The notes beneath the pieces were generated by a model. The model saw only the letters and a list, made by a program, of their open reading frames with translations. It had not been told where the DNA came from and searched no databases. DNA of 64,000 nt from Trichopria drosophilae. Taxonomy: Eukaryota; Arthropoda; Insecta; Hymenoptera; Diapriidae. A program made the translations under genes and the position numbers. The DNA lies in contig CM059582.1 in NCBI GenBank assembly GCA_030407085.1, forward strand, positions 84,723,501 to 84,787,500, in the 5' to 3' direction. Position 1 is the first letter of the stretch. The number at the start of each line of letters is the position of its first letter. Shown piece after piece: positions 1 through 10,622 of the stretch.

Positions 1-323
1 CGGCAGCAATGAAGTGTGATAACAAATCTGAAAAAATTCATGGAACCTTGTTTTGTGGTGGTAAAACTTTTCCGCACCGGCCCCATAGCATTTTAAAAAA
101 AAAATGTTTTTCGACCCACCCTAACGTAAGTACAAGATCACGGACACAAATTTTTTGATTGTTGATTTGGGTTCCTTAGGATCTGAAACGTCAACATTTC
201 ATGAAAAACTATAGGGTAATTTTTATGCCCTAAGTGACCAAATTCAATACTTCGTCCAGACTTAGTCTGGGTCGAAGTAAATATAAAATTTCGATTTTTC
301 CGCGAAAGGGATCAGCTACGATT
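1..323. other. Left-edge non-coding sequence
   Basis: I see no gene here. A short hairpin lies at about 249-278, where two CCAGACT/AGTCTGG arms are flanked by ACTTCG/CGAAGT. The stretch is directly downstream of the minus-strand gene that ends at 324, so it could hold its lost 3' end or 3' UTR. Confidence 0.4.
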
Positions 324-2568
324 TTAACTAAGACGGATTTCTAATCTAGAAACTATGCAGAAATTTTCCCTGAAAGTAGATTTTGGATCCATTTTCATCA
401 AACCTAAGCCTTCTTCAAGACCACCGTGTGGAGCTTTTTGCGCAATAGGAGCTAAAAACCATGCTCTGATATACACCTTTACAATGAAGATGCAAATTTC
501 AGCCAACGATGCTTCTTCTTTTGTAGTCAATTTAAATTCATCTCGAAATAAGTATATTTTTAAAGAATAATTCGCTTTTGCCATCCACCTAGCGTGGTGA
601 CAAGGACCAGGAACATAGAATTTTACGTCATTTTTTGGAACGAAGCCTAAAAATATTTTTGTCAATTGTAATAATTCGCGATAATCGTCACGAGGTTGCG
701 ATTTAAATGAAATATTACTTAGAAAGGAAGAAATTTCTTCCATTTCATCTTTTAAAACTTCTTTCACTCTTTCATTATCGATGCCACTTCTGAAATTTAG
801 TTTATCTATCGCATTCCACTGTTTTGCAAAACGTTCAAACATAAAAACTTTAGGGCCTACTGTCCCTGGAAATTTACATTCAAAAACGCCTTTGAGAACA
901 ATTTCAAAAATATGGTGACGGCAGGGGAAATATAAAATGGATCTTTCAAAATATCTTTCCAAAAAAGTCGCTGCACCTTTTTCCGTCCCTAAATTGGACG
1001 CAGTGGTATCACAACAAAATGCCTGTATGTTCTTAGAAAGTCCCCAATCTTCTATAATTTTAAAAACAGCGTCAGCTTGTGTAATGCCATGTCCATTTTC
1101 TAATTCCGGAACTCCCAAAAGTTTTGAAATTTGATCGTTGGAAACAAGTACCGGTAATCTTTCGGAACCTGTATTTCTTAATGAATCAGGAATAATTTTA
1201 CCATCCCAGTGTAAAATAAGATTATCGATATCAGCTGATTTGAAATATTCTTTGATTTTCTTGGCTTGTTCTTCCCGTAACTTTTCTCTATAGCATTGAA
1301 AAGATGTGCGATTTAGAATTAAACTATTGACATAAAAATGCAAAGCTTCCGCGATATCTGCAACAATATGGACGGCATTTAGGTCACTAACTCGGCATTT
1401 GTCCAGTGTAGCAACTACTTTGGGTGTTATTGGATTGAAAGATCCTCGTAATCTTTTTGGCTTCGGCGGTTCAAACTCAGAACATTCTTCAGATAATTGT
1501 TGTGAACTTGATTCAGTTACAATTTGACTACTTTCTTGAGTAGAAATCAATTGTTCATTTTGAGCTGAAAAATGAAAATATAATTTTATAACCTATTTTG
1601 TAGTAAGTAAGTAAAATATACTCTCTAAATTTTCTGGACTGAAATTTCAGTTGTATAAAGTGGAACGTGAATCAATGTATACAAAATTTCACTTCATCGA
1701 GAAGTCAACACTGTTATGTATTCAATCTTCAAACGAGTTAATTCCAAATCGAAAAATTATTCATTCTTGGTTGAGTGAAAACATTCACTATTACTATTAG
1801 AGTTTTTCACTATTACTATACACATTAGAAATTTTCAATTCACAACTTAGGGTAAAAACTTTACTCCTAACCGGAGAGCAAAAACAATGACTCATCAGTA
1901 ACACTGAAAATTCATCCGTAGAAGTAAGTTGCATAATCACTAAATTTTCAGAGTAAAAATTTCACTCCTGGATATTTAGAAACTAATTTTGAAAAAATGA
2001 TCCACCTAAACCAATCTATATTCAAACTAATTTTTCAAAATTAACCTAGTTCATCGTGTTGAAATTCCAATTCCTCAGCTTCCATCTGACATACTGTATT
2101 AACCTGGTTTTCTGGGCCCAATATTTCAGAATTAAAATTAGAAATGCAACCACTTCGTTTCTTTCTTTGATGTAGAAGAAATTCTTTTTTCTTGTCATCA
2201 ATCCTGTTTAAGGCATCTTGTGAGGCAACATCAAACAACTTATATGAATCTTCAACAAATTTGTCTTCTTTCTCTTTATTAAATGATTCACCAAAATGTT
2301 TCTGTACTTCTTCCCATTTTTTATGTAATTCTTTTAATTTCATAGCAGCAGTGTCTCTTCGCATGGTTGGTAATCGAGCATTATTCCAAACAGACAGAAC
2401 CTTGTCAATTACATATTTTGCACTTTCATGAACAGTGGAGCCAGCTATTCGGGTATAGAAAAATAGAACTTGCAAAACTTCTTTGCAGTTTGGCAACTTA
2501 TCACCACTAATCTCACTTTCTACATTACCAACTAAATTAACGTAAACTTTCTGGCTTCGCCTAATCAT
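324..2568 (-). CDS. Two-exon gene of a multicopy RNase H-fold/transposase-like family, C-terminally truncated
   Basis: Exon 1 runs 2568-2046 from an ATG (protein starts MIRRSQKVY); reading is open further upstream but without an ATG. A GT donor follows at 2045-2044. Exon 2 starts at 1564 after a TTTTCAG acceptor and ends at a TAA at 324-326. The junction is phase 1 on both sides and gives 588 codons including the stop. Exon 1 encodes a charged helical region. Exon 2 contains the family's recognisable core: an ILHWDGK segment, a CCDTTASN motif and PCRHHIFE. I recognise this as a family found in many copies in aphid, cnidarian and other genomes, with a layout like hAT-type catalytic cores; the exact superfamily and function are not known to me. 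The family usually continues well beyond the point where this protein ends, so the 3' end is probably lost. No terminal inverted repeats were found. Confidence 0.55.
1565..2045 (-). other. Predicted intron of the transposase-like gene
   Basis: On the minus strand the intron begins GTTAAT and ends TTTTCAG. It joins a phase-1 donor to a matching acceptor and is AT-rich with stops in all frames. Length is 481 bp. Confidence 0.5.
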
Positions 2569-4791
2569 GCTTATGAAAACTGAAAACAAGGAAACACTGA
2601 ACACCACAAAGTAATAAAATTATTTCGTATAAATATTATACTTAAATATTAAATACTTATACAACGATTATTTCTCTCTTGCTTTATAAGTATAACCTTA
2701 AAAAAGTGTAACACAATTAACACATATCAAATTAAATAATAAATAGAGTTCTGCGACTTCTTCAAAAAACAATCTGGCTGTATAAACAAATACATATATT
2801 CGTTTTCACACGAAGAATGCAGAGAATTAAGATTTCTTGAACTTAACGTAATCTTACATACGTGTGTTATATCTTGTAACAAGCAGGCGGCTTGTTTAGT
2901 TTATACGAAATTGAAGGAAAACTCGATAGATGGCGTTACGTACTGGTTTCCCTCTTTATCGACTCTCAGGGCGCACTCCCATCCGGGCACGAATTCATTC
3001 CGCGCCGGAACGTCTCCAGATTCTTTCAAATCCCATGCACAGAAATTTTAATACAGAGACACTGAGTTTCCTTTTCTGATTCATCGTGACGTCACTTTTT
3101 AAAAATTTGCATTAAATCAGAACACGCGTATCTGTTTTGCAAGGAGATTAATTCTGTTTCATGGAAGATGGACCAAATTGAATCAAATACGTTCCGGCGG
3201 AATGAATTGTGGTAAACATAACAAATTAAATAGTTAGATTTACTATTTAAGTAATAAAAACAACTAAAAACTTTAATTGCATCATATCTAACTATTTAAA
3301 TAGTAGGGCCAACTAATTCGTTATTTCCGTGTACTCATTTTTCAATCGATTTACAGGTTTGCAATAATTTTACTGACTTTTATTTGATTAACATAATTTG
3401 TAAATAATTTTATTTTGAAGATATATCGATTTTTTAGCGGTTTACTGATTTTTTAAGTGACTCATTACTGATTTTTAAATCGGTTTACTATATTTTAGTG
3501 GATTTACTAATTTATTACTCAATTTCTTGATGTACCGATTTATTATTGATTTGCACATTTGTTACTGATTTTTTATAGAATGTATGAGTTTTTAATCATT
3601 TGACATGTTTCTTGGAATGTATTTGATGTTCCGAACGTTCAATGAACAATTTTCATAGGAATTGCAGTGACAAAATAATCAAATAAAGGTATCATGGAGT
3701 TCTCACTTTTTTCCCCATTAAAAGATAACAATTAAACAATTTCCATATTTTGATAACTTTATTTGATTATTTTAGCTCTGTGGCGCCCCTGACAAATAGT
3801 TCGTCGGACCTTCGAAACTTCAAGTACATTTTCTTAGAGTGTTTACTGATAGTGATATAATGAATTTTCATTAATCTGCTTTTCTTACGTGAAATGTTCA
3901 TTAAAACATGCGCTGCAACTTTAATGCATTAATATAATATAATAAATCAATTAAATCGCTGGAATTTTAAAAATGTCTACAGTGTTTTTGTATACGCGGT
4001 AGAAAAAGAGCTTTCCAGTAACCTTTAACTCGTAGAAATCGAAGAGGAACCTAGAAAATAAGGAGATGATTTTTTAAAGTAATATTTGACACATATTACT
4101 GTCTCTGGGTTTCACGAAAACGTAAAAAGTTTAATATTCACAATATAATAGCTGAGGGCAAATTATTGTTTACTAAGATAAATGAGGTAATAGATGCAGA
4201 AAAAGGTACGGAATACGATGCACCATAGCGCACTATCGTTTAATTTTTTTCAGAAAAGTTATACCGTAGAAACAAAACCTACATTTGCTTTACTCAATTT
4301 TTATTAAACAAAAAAATTCCGCAAAAAAAATACGATAACTCAGCTGGGAATGATCGAATTTGACTCAATCGGTGCTCATTTTATTCATAAGAACACAATA
4401 AATATGAAACGTGATTGCTCGTAATTGCAGAACGTTCCACAAGGGAGCTGTGGACAAATAACGATGAAATTTAAACTTCTCTCAGTTTTACATTCCAGAA
4501 CATACATTTTTTAATTGAAATTTTTTGAGGACCTTCAGAAAATGTTTGAGAAAAGATATGCCAAATTTCAGATTTTTTCAGATCTTGTTGAAAAAGCAGT
4601 CTCGATAATACTGCAAACATTTTTCTTTTTCATCTAAAATCAATGTTAAATTTCAAACCTCCACGGGGCCAGGTTAAAATTGAGCTAGGGGGGTCTATGA
4701 GGGCTTAAAATTTTTGTTATTTTTTTTCCAATAAAGTTATAGGGTACGGAAAAAAAATTCGAAAGTCGCCAAAATAACGGCCACTCTAATA
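2569..4791. other. Gene-free AT-rich intergenic stretch
   Basis: No coding region is supported. A short GC-richer island lies at about 2925-3060. A loose inverted repeat around TAGTTAGATTTACTATTTAA is at 3215-3305. Degenerate TTACTGATTTTT-type repeats fill 3350-3570. A 19-bp inverted repeat (CAAAATAATCAAATAAAG at about 3671 against its complement near 3757) could be a very small MITE. Confidence 0.4.
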
Positions 4792-4793
4792 TA

Positions 4794-6975
4794 CAGGGTG
4801 GCCGATTTATCTGAAGACATCGAAATATCTCGAGAACTATGCACAGAATCAAAAAAGTTGTCGGATGAAAGTTGTTCAACACGAAGGGGGGCATCCAGTG
4901 ATAATTAAATTTACCCCCTCCCCCATCCCCTGGAGGTGGAGTGGGGGCAAAAACAATAAAACTTAAATAGGAACCCCCAGTTTTTATTGCAGATTTGGAT
5001 TCTCCAATATTGACAATTTTCGCCCGCGTAGCGGATATGAAATACGGTCATTCTAACAAAGCCGGGAAAAAATACATTTAGCGTTACCCAGGAACAACGA
5101 CGTGGACGTAGTATTTTTCTGTTCCCTTTGCGGTGCTTGTTTTACGTGATTCCCCTTACCTCTCACTGTCTCACTGTTCACTTACTTGAGTAAGTGTTCG
5201 AAATGTTGACCTTCCACTTCAATGCATTTATTTATTCTTTCTTCAAATGACTTTATACATGATAGAATCATATCTGCAGAAATTTCTGCGCAAGCAGTTC
5301 TTATGCGTTCCACCATGTTTTCACGAGTCTTTGGTACTTGTTCATAAACCTTACCTTTTAGGTAACCCCATAGGAAGAAATCCAGAGATGTTAGATCAGG
5401 TGACCTCGCAGGCCAATTAATGGGGCCACCTCTACCAATCCACCTACCATTGTAATCACGGTCTAGTATTTCCCTTGCTACTCTTGAAAAATGTGCTGGG
5501 CAACCATCATGCTGAAACCACATTGTCCGTCGGACGTCCATAGCAACATCCTCACGTAGTAATGGTACTTCTTGTTCTAGGAAATCTCGATATTTTGTTC
5601 CATTCAAATTACCTTCAATGAAATAAGGACCAATGAGTTTATTTCCTATGATTCCACACCAAACGTTCACCGACCAAGGACGTTGATGATTAACTTGTCG
5701 TAACCAATGGGGATTTTCTACGCTCCAATAATGCATAATATGCCTATTGACGCCACCATGGTTCGTGAATGTAGATTCATCTGAAAATAATACATTAGCA
5801 AAGAAATTGTGGTTCGTTTGCATTTTTTGACTGCTAGTACAGCTACTTCGTTAGCTTCTCCTGTAACTGTTAATCTTCGCCTCCTTTTTTTCATTTGTAC
5901 ACTGCCATCAGAGTGAAAGGCATTCACAACTTTGTAAAAAAAAGAACGCGAGCGAGCATTATCTGGAAAACGCTCAACATACAACGCAACAGCATCGTCA
6001 ATATTCCTCTTATATTCACCATAAATAAGAATCATTTCGATTTTTTCGGGAACTGTAGCAGGATTCATTTTTAACTTGCAATTCGATTTAAGCAATAAAG
6101 GGTAGACAAAAAATAGTCACGTAAACGGAAAGTTGTTATTCTAAAAGCAAAGTGACCTCCGACCGAATTACTACCAATACAATGGACTTCAAAAACAGTC
6201 TTACACTGAGAGACCGTGAATACTAAATTTTAATATGGGGATTAGAAAGTCGCGATATCCATTTACTTTCCTTCAGGAAAGTAGAGAAAAATGTAGGTGA
6301 ACTGGTTACGTGTGACTCAACTTATGTATAAAATGATATGCTACTTTATTTTCGAGTTATGTCGCCCTCTGGCGTTATGTAACAGAACCGGCGCCGGTGA
6401 TGGCCGAAATGCAAGCGATGTACATGTATGAAACCACGTGAGTTCTCTCGGGGTCCGGTAGATGGCGACGAAATCCCCAAATGAAGTAAGAGTTTCGTTT
6501 TGTTTAATAGAAGCTGGTTTGACCGTCAATGCTCAGCTTATTTATTCTCATTTCGGAAAAAACATACACAGAGAGAATGAATGAGCTGAGTGAAGGGACA
6601 TGACGCGTTTTTTAATGGATTGCGTGATGTCCTCTTTTTGTTTATTAAATAATAAATTTAAAACCTAAAATGTAATTTTATTGAAGTTAGAAAACTTATT
6701 TATAAAATGAATAATATCAATTATTCATAATCTTAATTTTTCGAATGGACATTATTAAAATTTCATATTCAGAATAACAATTTTCGCAATTGATATTACT
6801 AAATTCTACTTTCTACGCAACTGATATTACTAAATTTTCATAAAGGGATCAAATTGTCCCTATTTGCCCCCTGGATGCCCCCCTTCGTGTCGAACAACTT
6901 TCATCCGACAACTTTTTGGATTCTGTGCATGGTTCTCGAGATATTTCGATGTCTTCAGATAAATCGGCCACCATG
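4794..6975 (-). mobile_element. DD41D mariner-like element A (defective)
   Basis: The element is 2182 bp and is bounded by TA dinucleotides at 4792-4793 and 6976-6977. It has 105-bp terminal inverted repeats at 4794-4898 and 6871-6975 that differ at only a few positions; they start CAGGGTGGCCGA on the left and CATGGTGGCCGA on the right. It carries a broken minus-strand transposase with the DD41D signature. Its internal block at about 5070-5180 is shared with a mariner fragment near 47.08-47.2 kb. Because its transposase is broken, it could move only with help from a related active copy. Confidence 0.88.
5182..6068 (-). pseudogene. Mariner transposase, internally deleted and frameshifted (element A)
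   Basis: The N-terminal part starts at an ATG at 6068 (MNPATVPEK) and encodes a helix-turn-helix-like start. The C-terminal part, read in another frame from about 5823 down to a stop at 5182, holds the DDE/D domain: LFSDESTF, QHDGCPAHF and SPDLTSLDFFLWG. There are 41 residues between the second and third catalytic Asp, which places it in the DD41D (rosa-like) group of Tc1/mariner. The middle of the protein, about 90 residues with the second HTH and the linker, is missing around 5820-5830. That deletion also shifts the frame, so no functional transposase can be made. Confidence 0.85.
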
Positions 6976-6981
6976 TATATA

Positions 6982-7278
6982 CAGGGTCATCGAAAAGTAT
7001 CGGACCCCCCTAATATCTTCAGTTAGAATGCACTTAGGAGAAAATGTCCAATAGCAAAGTTGTATGGTTTCAAGCGGGGAGTAAGATGATGACCTTGACT
7101 TTGACCTTGACCATGTCCTTCAAGGTCATTTCAAGGTCAATCTTATTTTTTTAAATAGAACCCCCTACAATTTATTGCATATTATTATAGCTTATCTCGA
7201 GAGCTTTCCAAAACACTATAATAAATAATTTTTTTATTCAGTACTTTTTGAGCTATAAAGGTTTGAAGTTAACAATTT
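6982..7278 (+). repeat. Left 297-bp terminal inverted repeat of mariner B, with four TCAAGGTCA-type sites
   Basis: This arm pairs with 9260-9556 along its whole length with few differences. It contains TGACCTTGA at 7090-7098 and 7102-7110, and TCAAGGTCA at 7120-7128 and 7131-7139, so the arm holds its own inverted array. TCAAGGTCA is the known monomer site of FTZ-F1/ERR-type nuclear receptors. Whether these sites bind a receptor or the transposase is open. Confidence 0.85.
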
Positions 7279-7395
7279 TTTGACACAAAATGTGGAATAT
7301 CTTGTAAAATATTATTTAGTTTTCAGTAATCATAACCTTAATACTTTTGTGCGCGGAATAATGAGACCAATTAATTGGTTTAAAGAAAATACATT

Positions 7396-7478
7396 AATCG
7401 GATCCCCCTAATATTTTCAGTAAGAATGCATTTTGGAAAAATGTCCAATAGCAAAGTATTGTACGGCTTCAAGCAATT
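7396..7478 (+). repeat. Diverged second copy of a mariner end inside element B
   Basis: This stretch (ATCGGATCCCCCTAATATTT and onward to CGGCTTCAAGC) repeats, in diverged form, positions about 10-95 of element B's own left end, in the same orientation. It could be the relic of an older related insertion or an internal duplication of the transposase-binding region. Confidence 0.65.
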
Positions 7479-7999
7479 ATGCTAATAGGCTCTGGCGAAA
7501 AACTGCCCGAACGTAATCGCGAGAAGTTGCTCGAATGCGTGATTTCCGAAGGCGTTAGCGGGAATCTCACCGAAAGCGTTGGCCAATCTTTATTCTCTCA
7601 CTCTCGCAGGCACCAATGTACGAGCTCTTGAGCAAACAATACGGATCACTGATTTAAAACTTTGATGCAGTGCTGTCTTCTTCTTAGCGAGCAGCAGTCA
7701 CCTCGTGGACGAAAACGAACAGCCTCAAAAATTTTTTCTGTAACAAAAGAAACCATTTCGCTTCAATTGATTATCCCAAACATCTTCATTTTGTTTCCAA
7801 TAGCCCAGAAATTTTTCGTAAATATTATTAATTGATCTATTAGATTTTCAGTTGGTCAACGAGCTTTTTGCTAGTGCTGGTTAAAATAAACAAATCGATA
7901 GTTGGACCAACACTTAATAATTAGTATTTTTCTCTACTTAATTATCTAGATCAATTTCCTATCACTTACCTGATTAATTCTTCTTCGCTCTAATTAAGA

Positions 8000-9076
8000 A
8001 TGGCGGAGCTTTCTGAAAGAGATCGAATAACACTGTTAATGATGCGAGGATGGGGAGATCAACAAAGAGGGTATAAAACAGTAACGCGATTATTTAATGA
8101 AAATTTTCGGAATGAAAATAATAGGATCTCCAAAAGTACTGTAATCCGTACTGTTCAACGTATCGAAGCCATTGGTAGCGTTAAAAGCCGCCCAAAATCT
8201 TGTAGACCTAAAACAGCAACAAATAATGATAAGGCATTAGATGTTTTACAGTCTTTCGTTGAAGATCCCCATATTTCCATCAATCGCGTTGCACAAGAAC
8301 ACGAAATCGGTCATGCATCTGTCAGTAAAATTCTGAAATTGAATAAATGGCATCCATACAAACTCCATTTGGTCCAAGAGTTGTCCGAAGACGATTTTGA
8401 TAGACGCATCGAATTTTGTGATCTTATGATGGAGCTGATTGTCGACGATCCTCTATTACTTGATAATATTGTTTTCTCTGATGAGGCAACATTTGAACTG
8501 ACTGGAAATGTAAATAGACACAATTGTAGATACTGGAGTGACGTTAATCTTCACTGGAAAAGAGACAATCATACTCAATATCCACAAAAAGTTAACGTAT
8601 GGGCTGGTATTCTTAATGGTAGACCAGTTGGCCCTTTCTTCATTGAAGGCAATTTGACAGCACAAGTATACCTAGTCATGCTTCGCGAACAAATTGTTCC
8701 AGCTATTCGAGACATAGCTGGTGGAAATATGGATGAAATTTATTTCCAACAGGATGGAGCTCCACCTCATTATGGTGTCATTGTCCGTCAATATTTGAAT
8801 GAGGTCTTTCAGGACAGGTGGATAGGGCGAAGGGGTCATATTGAGTGGCCACCTCGGTCTCCGGACTTGACCCCACTTGACTTTTTTTTGTGGGGTTACT
8901 TGAAAAGTAAAGTTTATGCCACCAAGCCTCAAGATTTAGATCATCTAAGAGGGAGAATAACTCGAGAGATAGAACTAATACCGCCAGAAACGTACCGGAA
9001 TGCGGTTTCGGCTGTTTATAACAGATTGGCACATTGCCAGGCTGTTGAAGGGCAACAATTTGAACATTTGTTGTGA
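8000..9076 (+). CDS. DD41D mariner transposase, full length
   Basis: The protein has 358 residues from an ATG at 8000 to a stop at 9076, with no frameshift. The N-terminal half (about residues 1-125) has two helix-turn-helix regions with a GRPR-like linker (SCRPKTA), expected to bind the element ends. The catalytic half has FSDEATF, QQDGAPPH and SPDLTPLDFFLWG. There are 41 residues between the second and third Asp, which defines the DD41D group. The HTH-catalytic order and length match working mariner transposases, and all three acidic residues are present. It would act in the nucleus, cutting at the TIRs and inserting at TA. Confidence 0.92.
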   Translation: MAELSERDRITLLMMRGWGDQQRGYKTVTRLFNENFRNENNRISKSTVIRTVQRIEAIGSVKSRPKSCRPKTATNNDKALDVLQSFVEDPHISINRVAQEHEIGHASVSKILKLNKWHPYKLHLVQELSEDDFDRRIEFCDLMMELIVDDPLLLDNIVFSDEATFELTGNVNRHNCRYWSDVNLHWKRDNHTQYPQKVNVWAGILNGRPVGPFFIEGNLTAQVYLVMLREQIVPAIRDIAGGNMDEIYFQQDGAPPHYGVIVRQYLNEVFQDRWIGRRGHIEWPPRSPDLTPLDFFLWGYLKSKVYATKPQDLDHLRGRITREIELIPPETYRNAVSAVYNRLAHCQAVEGQQFEHLL

Positions 9077-9128
9077 ATTGTTTGGTACAATTAAATATTT
9101 TGCCCAAGCTAACCAATTGGAATTAAAT

Positions 9129-9256
9129 TTGCCTTAACTGACCGGACTCACACACCACTCTTGCCTTAACTGGTCGGACTCGCACACCACTCTTGCCTTA
9201 ACTGGTCGGACTCGCACACCACTCTTGCCTTAACTGGTCGGACTCGCACACCACTT
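9129..9256. repeat. Four tandem 32-bp repeats downstream of the transposase
   Basis: The unit begins TTGCCTTAACTGGTCGGACT and is repeated four times head to tail. The first copy differs at a few bases (ACCGGACTCACAC instead of TCGGACTCGCAC). It lies between the transposase stop and the right inverted repeat, so it is part of mariner B. Copy number probably varies between copies of the element. Confidence 0.9.
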
Positions 9257-9259
9257 AAC

Positions 9260-9556
9260 AAATTGTTAACTTCAAACCTTTATAACTCAAAAAGTACTTA
9301 ATAAAAAAATATTTTATTATAGTGTTTTGGAAAGCTCTCGAGATAAGCTACAAGAATATGCAATTAAATGTAGGGGGTTCTATTTAAAAAAATAAGATTG
9401 ACCTTGAAATGACCTTGAAGGACATGGTCAAGGTCAAAGTCAAGGTCATCATCTTACTCCCCGCTTGAAACCATACAACTTTGCTATTGGACATTTTCTC
9501 CTAAGTGCATTCTAACTGAAGATATTAGGGGGGTCCGATACTTTTCGATGACCCTG
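9260..9556 (-). repeat. Right 297-bp terminal inverted repeat of mariner B
   Basis: Reverse complement of 6982-7278. The four TCAAGGTCA-type sites are conserved at 9399-9407, 9410-9418, 9428-9436 and 9440-9448. Confidence 0.85.
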
Positions 9557-9558
9557 TA

Positions 9559-10497
9559 TATATCCCCGAAATTTAACCTATATAATATACTTGGAATAAA
9601 AGAGGACCAAAAAAACTAAAGATTAAACAAAAAATTAAAGGTCTTCAATGAAGGAAAGTTTGAAAAAAGCCCGAATATTAACGTCTGATAAGACACAACT
9701 GTTTCTACTTAGAACCTAATGATTTTATTACCAAGAACGCATACACAGCGGATGATTTACTGACTATTGGCAAGATAAATAAGCGATGAAGAGATCGGTA
9801 TTTGAAAATTTATGTAGCGTCGTAATTATGTTTGTATTATAAATAGAAACTGTTATGTTTAGCTAGACGTTAATATTCAGAAGTCATTTTTGCAACCTCC
9901 CTTAGGAGACCCTTCAATTTTTTGTATATCTATAGTTTTTGGTCCTTTATCGTTCAATATATATTAGATGGGTTACACTCTCGGAGATTTCTTTCCTTAT
10001 GTCGTTGGCATTCTCATTTTAACCGACATTATCGGTTGAAAATTGTTTAGACAAAGTTAAGCAAGTTTTTATATCCGATTCAAGTTGCAAACGTTTTATT
10101 GTCATACGCAGCATGAGCTTTATGTGTTAACATCCAGACGGCCGGCATTTATGAATGTACCCAAGTCATAGTTCGAAAATGTTTTCCCTAGAAAAATTTC
10201 CAAATGGACTTATAATGTAGCTAGACTTTGAGGCGATGGCGATCGGTATCATCCCGGCCGCAGGGGTTTTTAGAATATTTGTATGTATTTTTCCTTTATT
10301 ATCAAACGAACTGGCTTGCTTTATACCATTCGGAAGTCGCTGCTATGGGTAGGTTTGAGCGCCTAAGTCGTTTTTGCATGTGGGCACTCAATTGTACAAA
10401 ATATGCTTTTTAATTCGGAAAATAATTAAAGTGGATTTAAGGCCACTATAAGTTTTTAAAAATGTATAAAATTGAACCTTAATTATCCAAAATCTAG
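9559..10497. other. Non-coding stretch upstream of the first recognised DUF4806-gene exon
   Basis: No coding region is supported. It should contain earlier exons, introns or the promoter of the DUF4806 gene, but I could not identify any. A small inverted repeat (CCGACATTATCGG) is at about 10023-10035. Confidence 0.35.
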
Positions 10498-10622
10498 AAC
10501 GGCTAACCGAACATCTAGTCAAAGCATCGTAACTACACAAATGAGCGATGAAGAATTATTGGACTCTGCAAATTCCCCAGAAAAGCAAAAAACCGTGCCC
10601 AAAATTAAACCAAGTGATAAAG
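10498..10622 (+). CDS. Putative upstream exon of the DUF4806 gene
   Basis: The frame encodes a Ser/Asp/Glu-rich, probably disordered segment (TTQMSDEELLDSANSPEKQK). It ends in a GT donor after AAAG (AAAG then GTAAAT) in phase 1. The next recognised exon, 13 kb downstream, starts in the complementary phase. DUF4806 proteins of insects usually have such an acidic linker before a coiled-coil and the DUF4806 domain, which supports the link. The 5' limit is a guess: an AG at 10496-10497 could be the acceptor, but reading is open to about 10472. The N-terminal domain normally present in the family was not found. Confidence 0.4.

Larger units (their letters stand above)
6982..9556 (+). mobile_element. 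DD41D mariner-like element B (apparently intact)
   Basis: The element is 2575 bp and begins CAGGGTCATCGAAAAGTATC. It ends with the reverse complement and is flanked by TA at 6980-6981 and 9557-9558. It has unusually long inverted repeats, 297 bp per arm, and an uninterrupted transposase gene in the plus direction. Its left end lies only 6 bp (TATATA) from the right end of element A. Its structure suggests it could still be active, but nothing in the sequence proves that. Confidence 0.9.

Noticed and set aside
9129..9256. CRISPR-like array (four regular repeats)
   Set aside because: The copies are directly adjacent with no spacers; a simple tandem repeat in a transposon.
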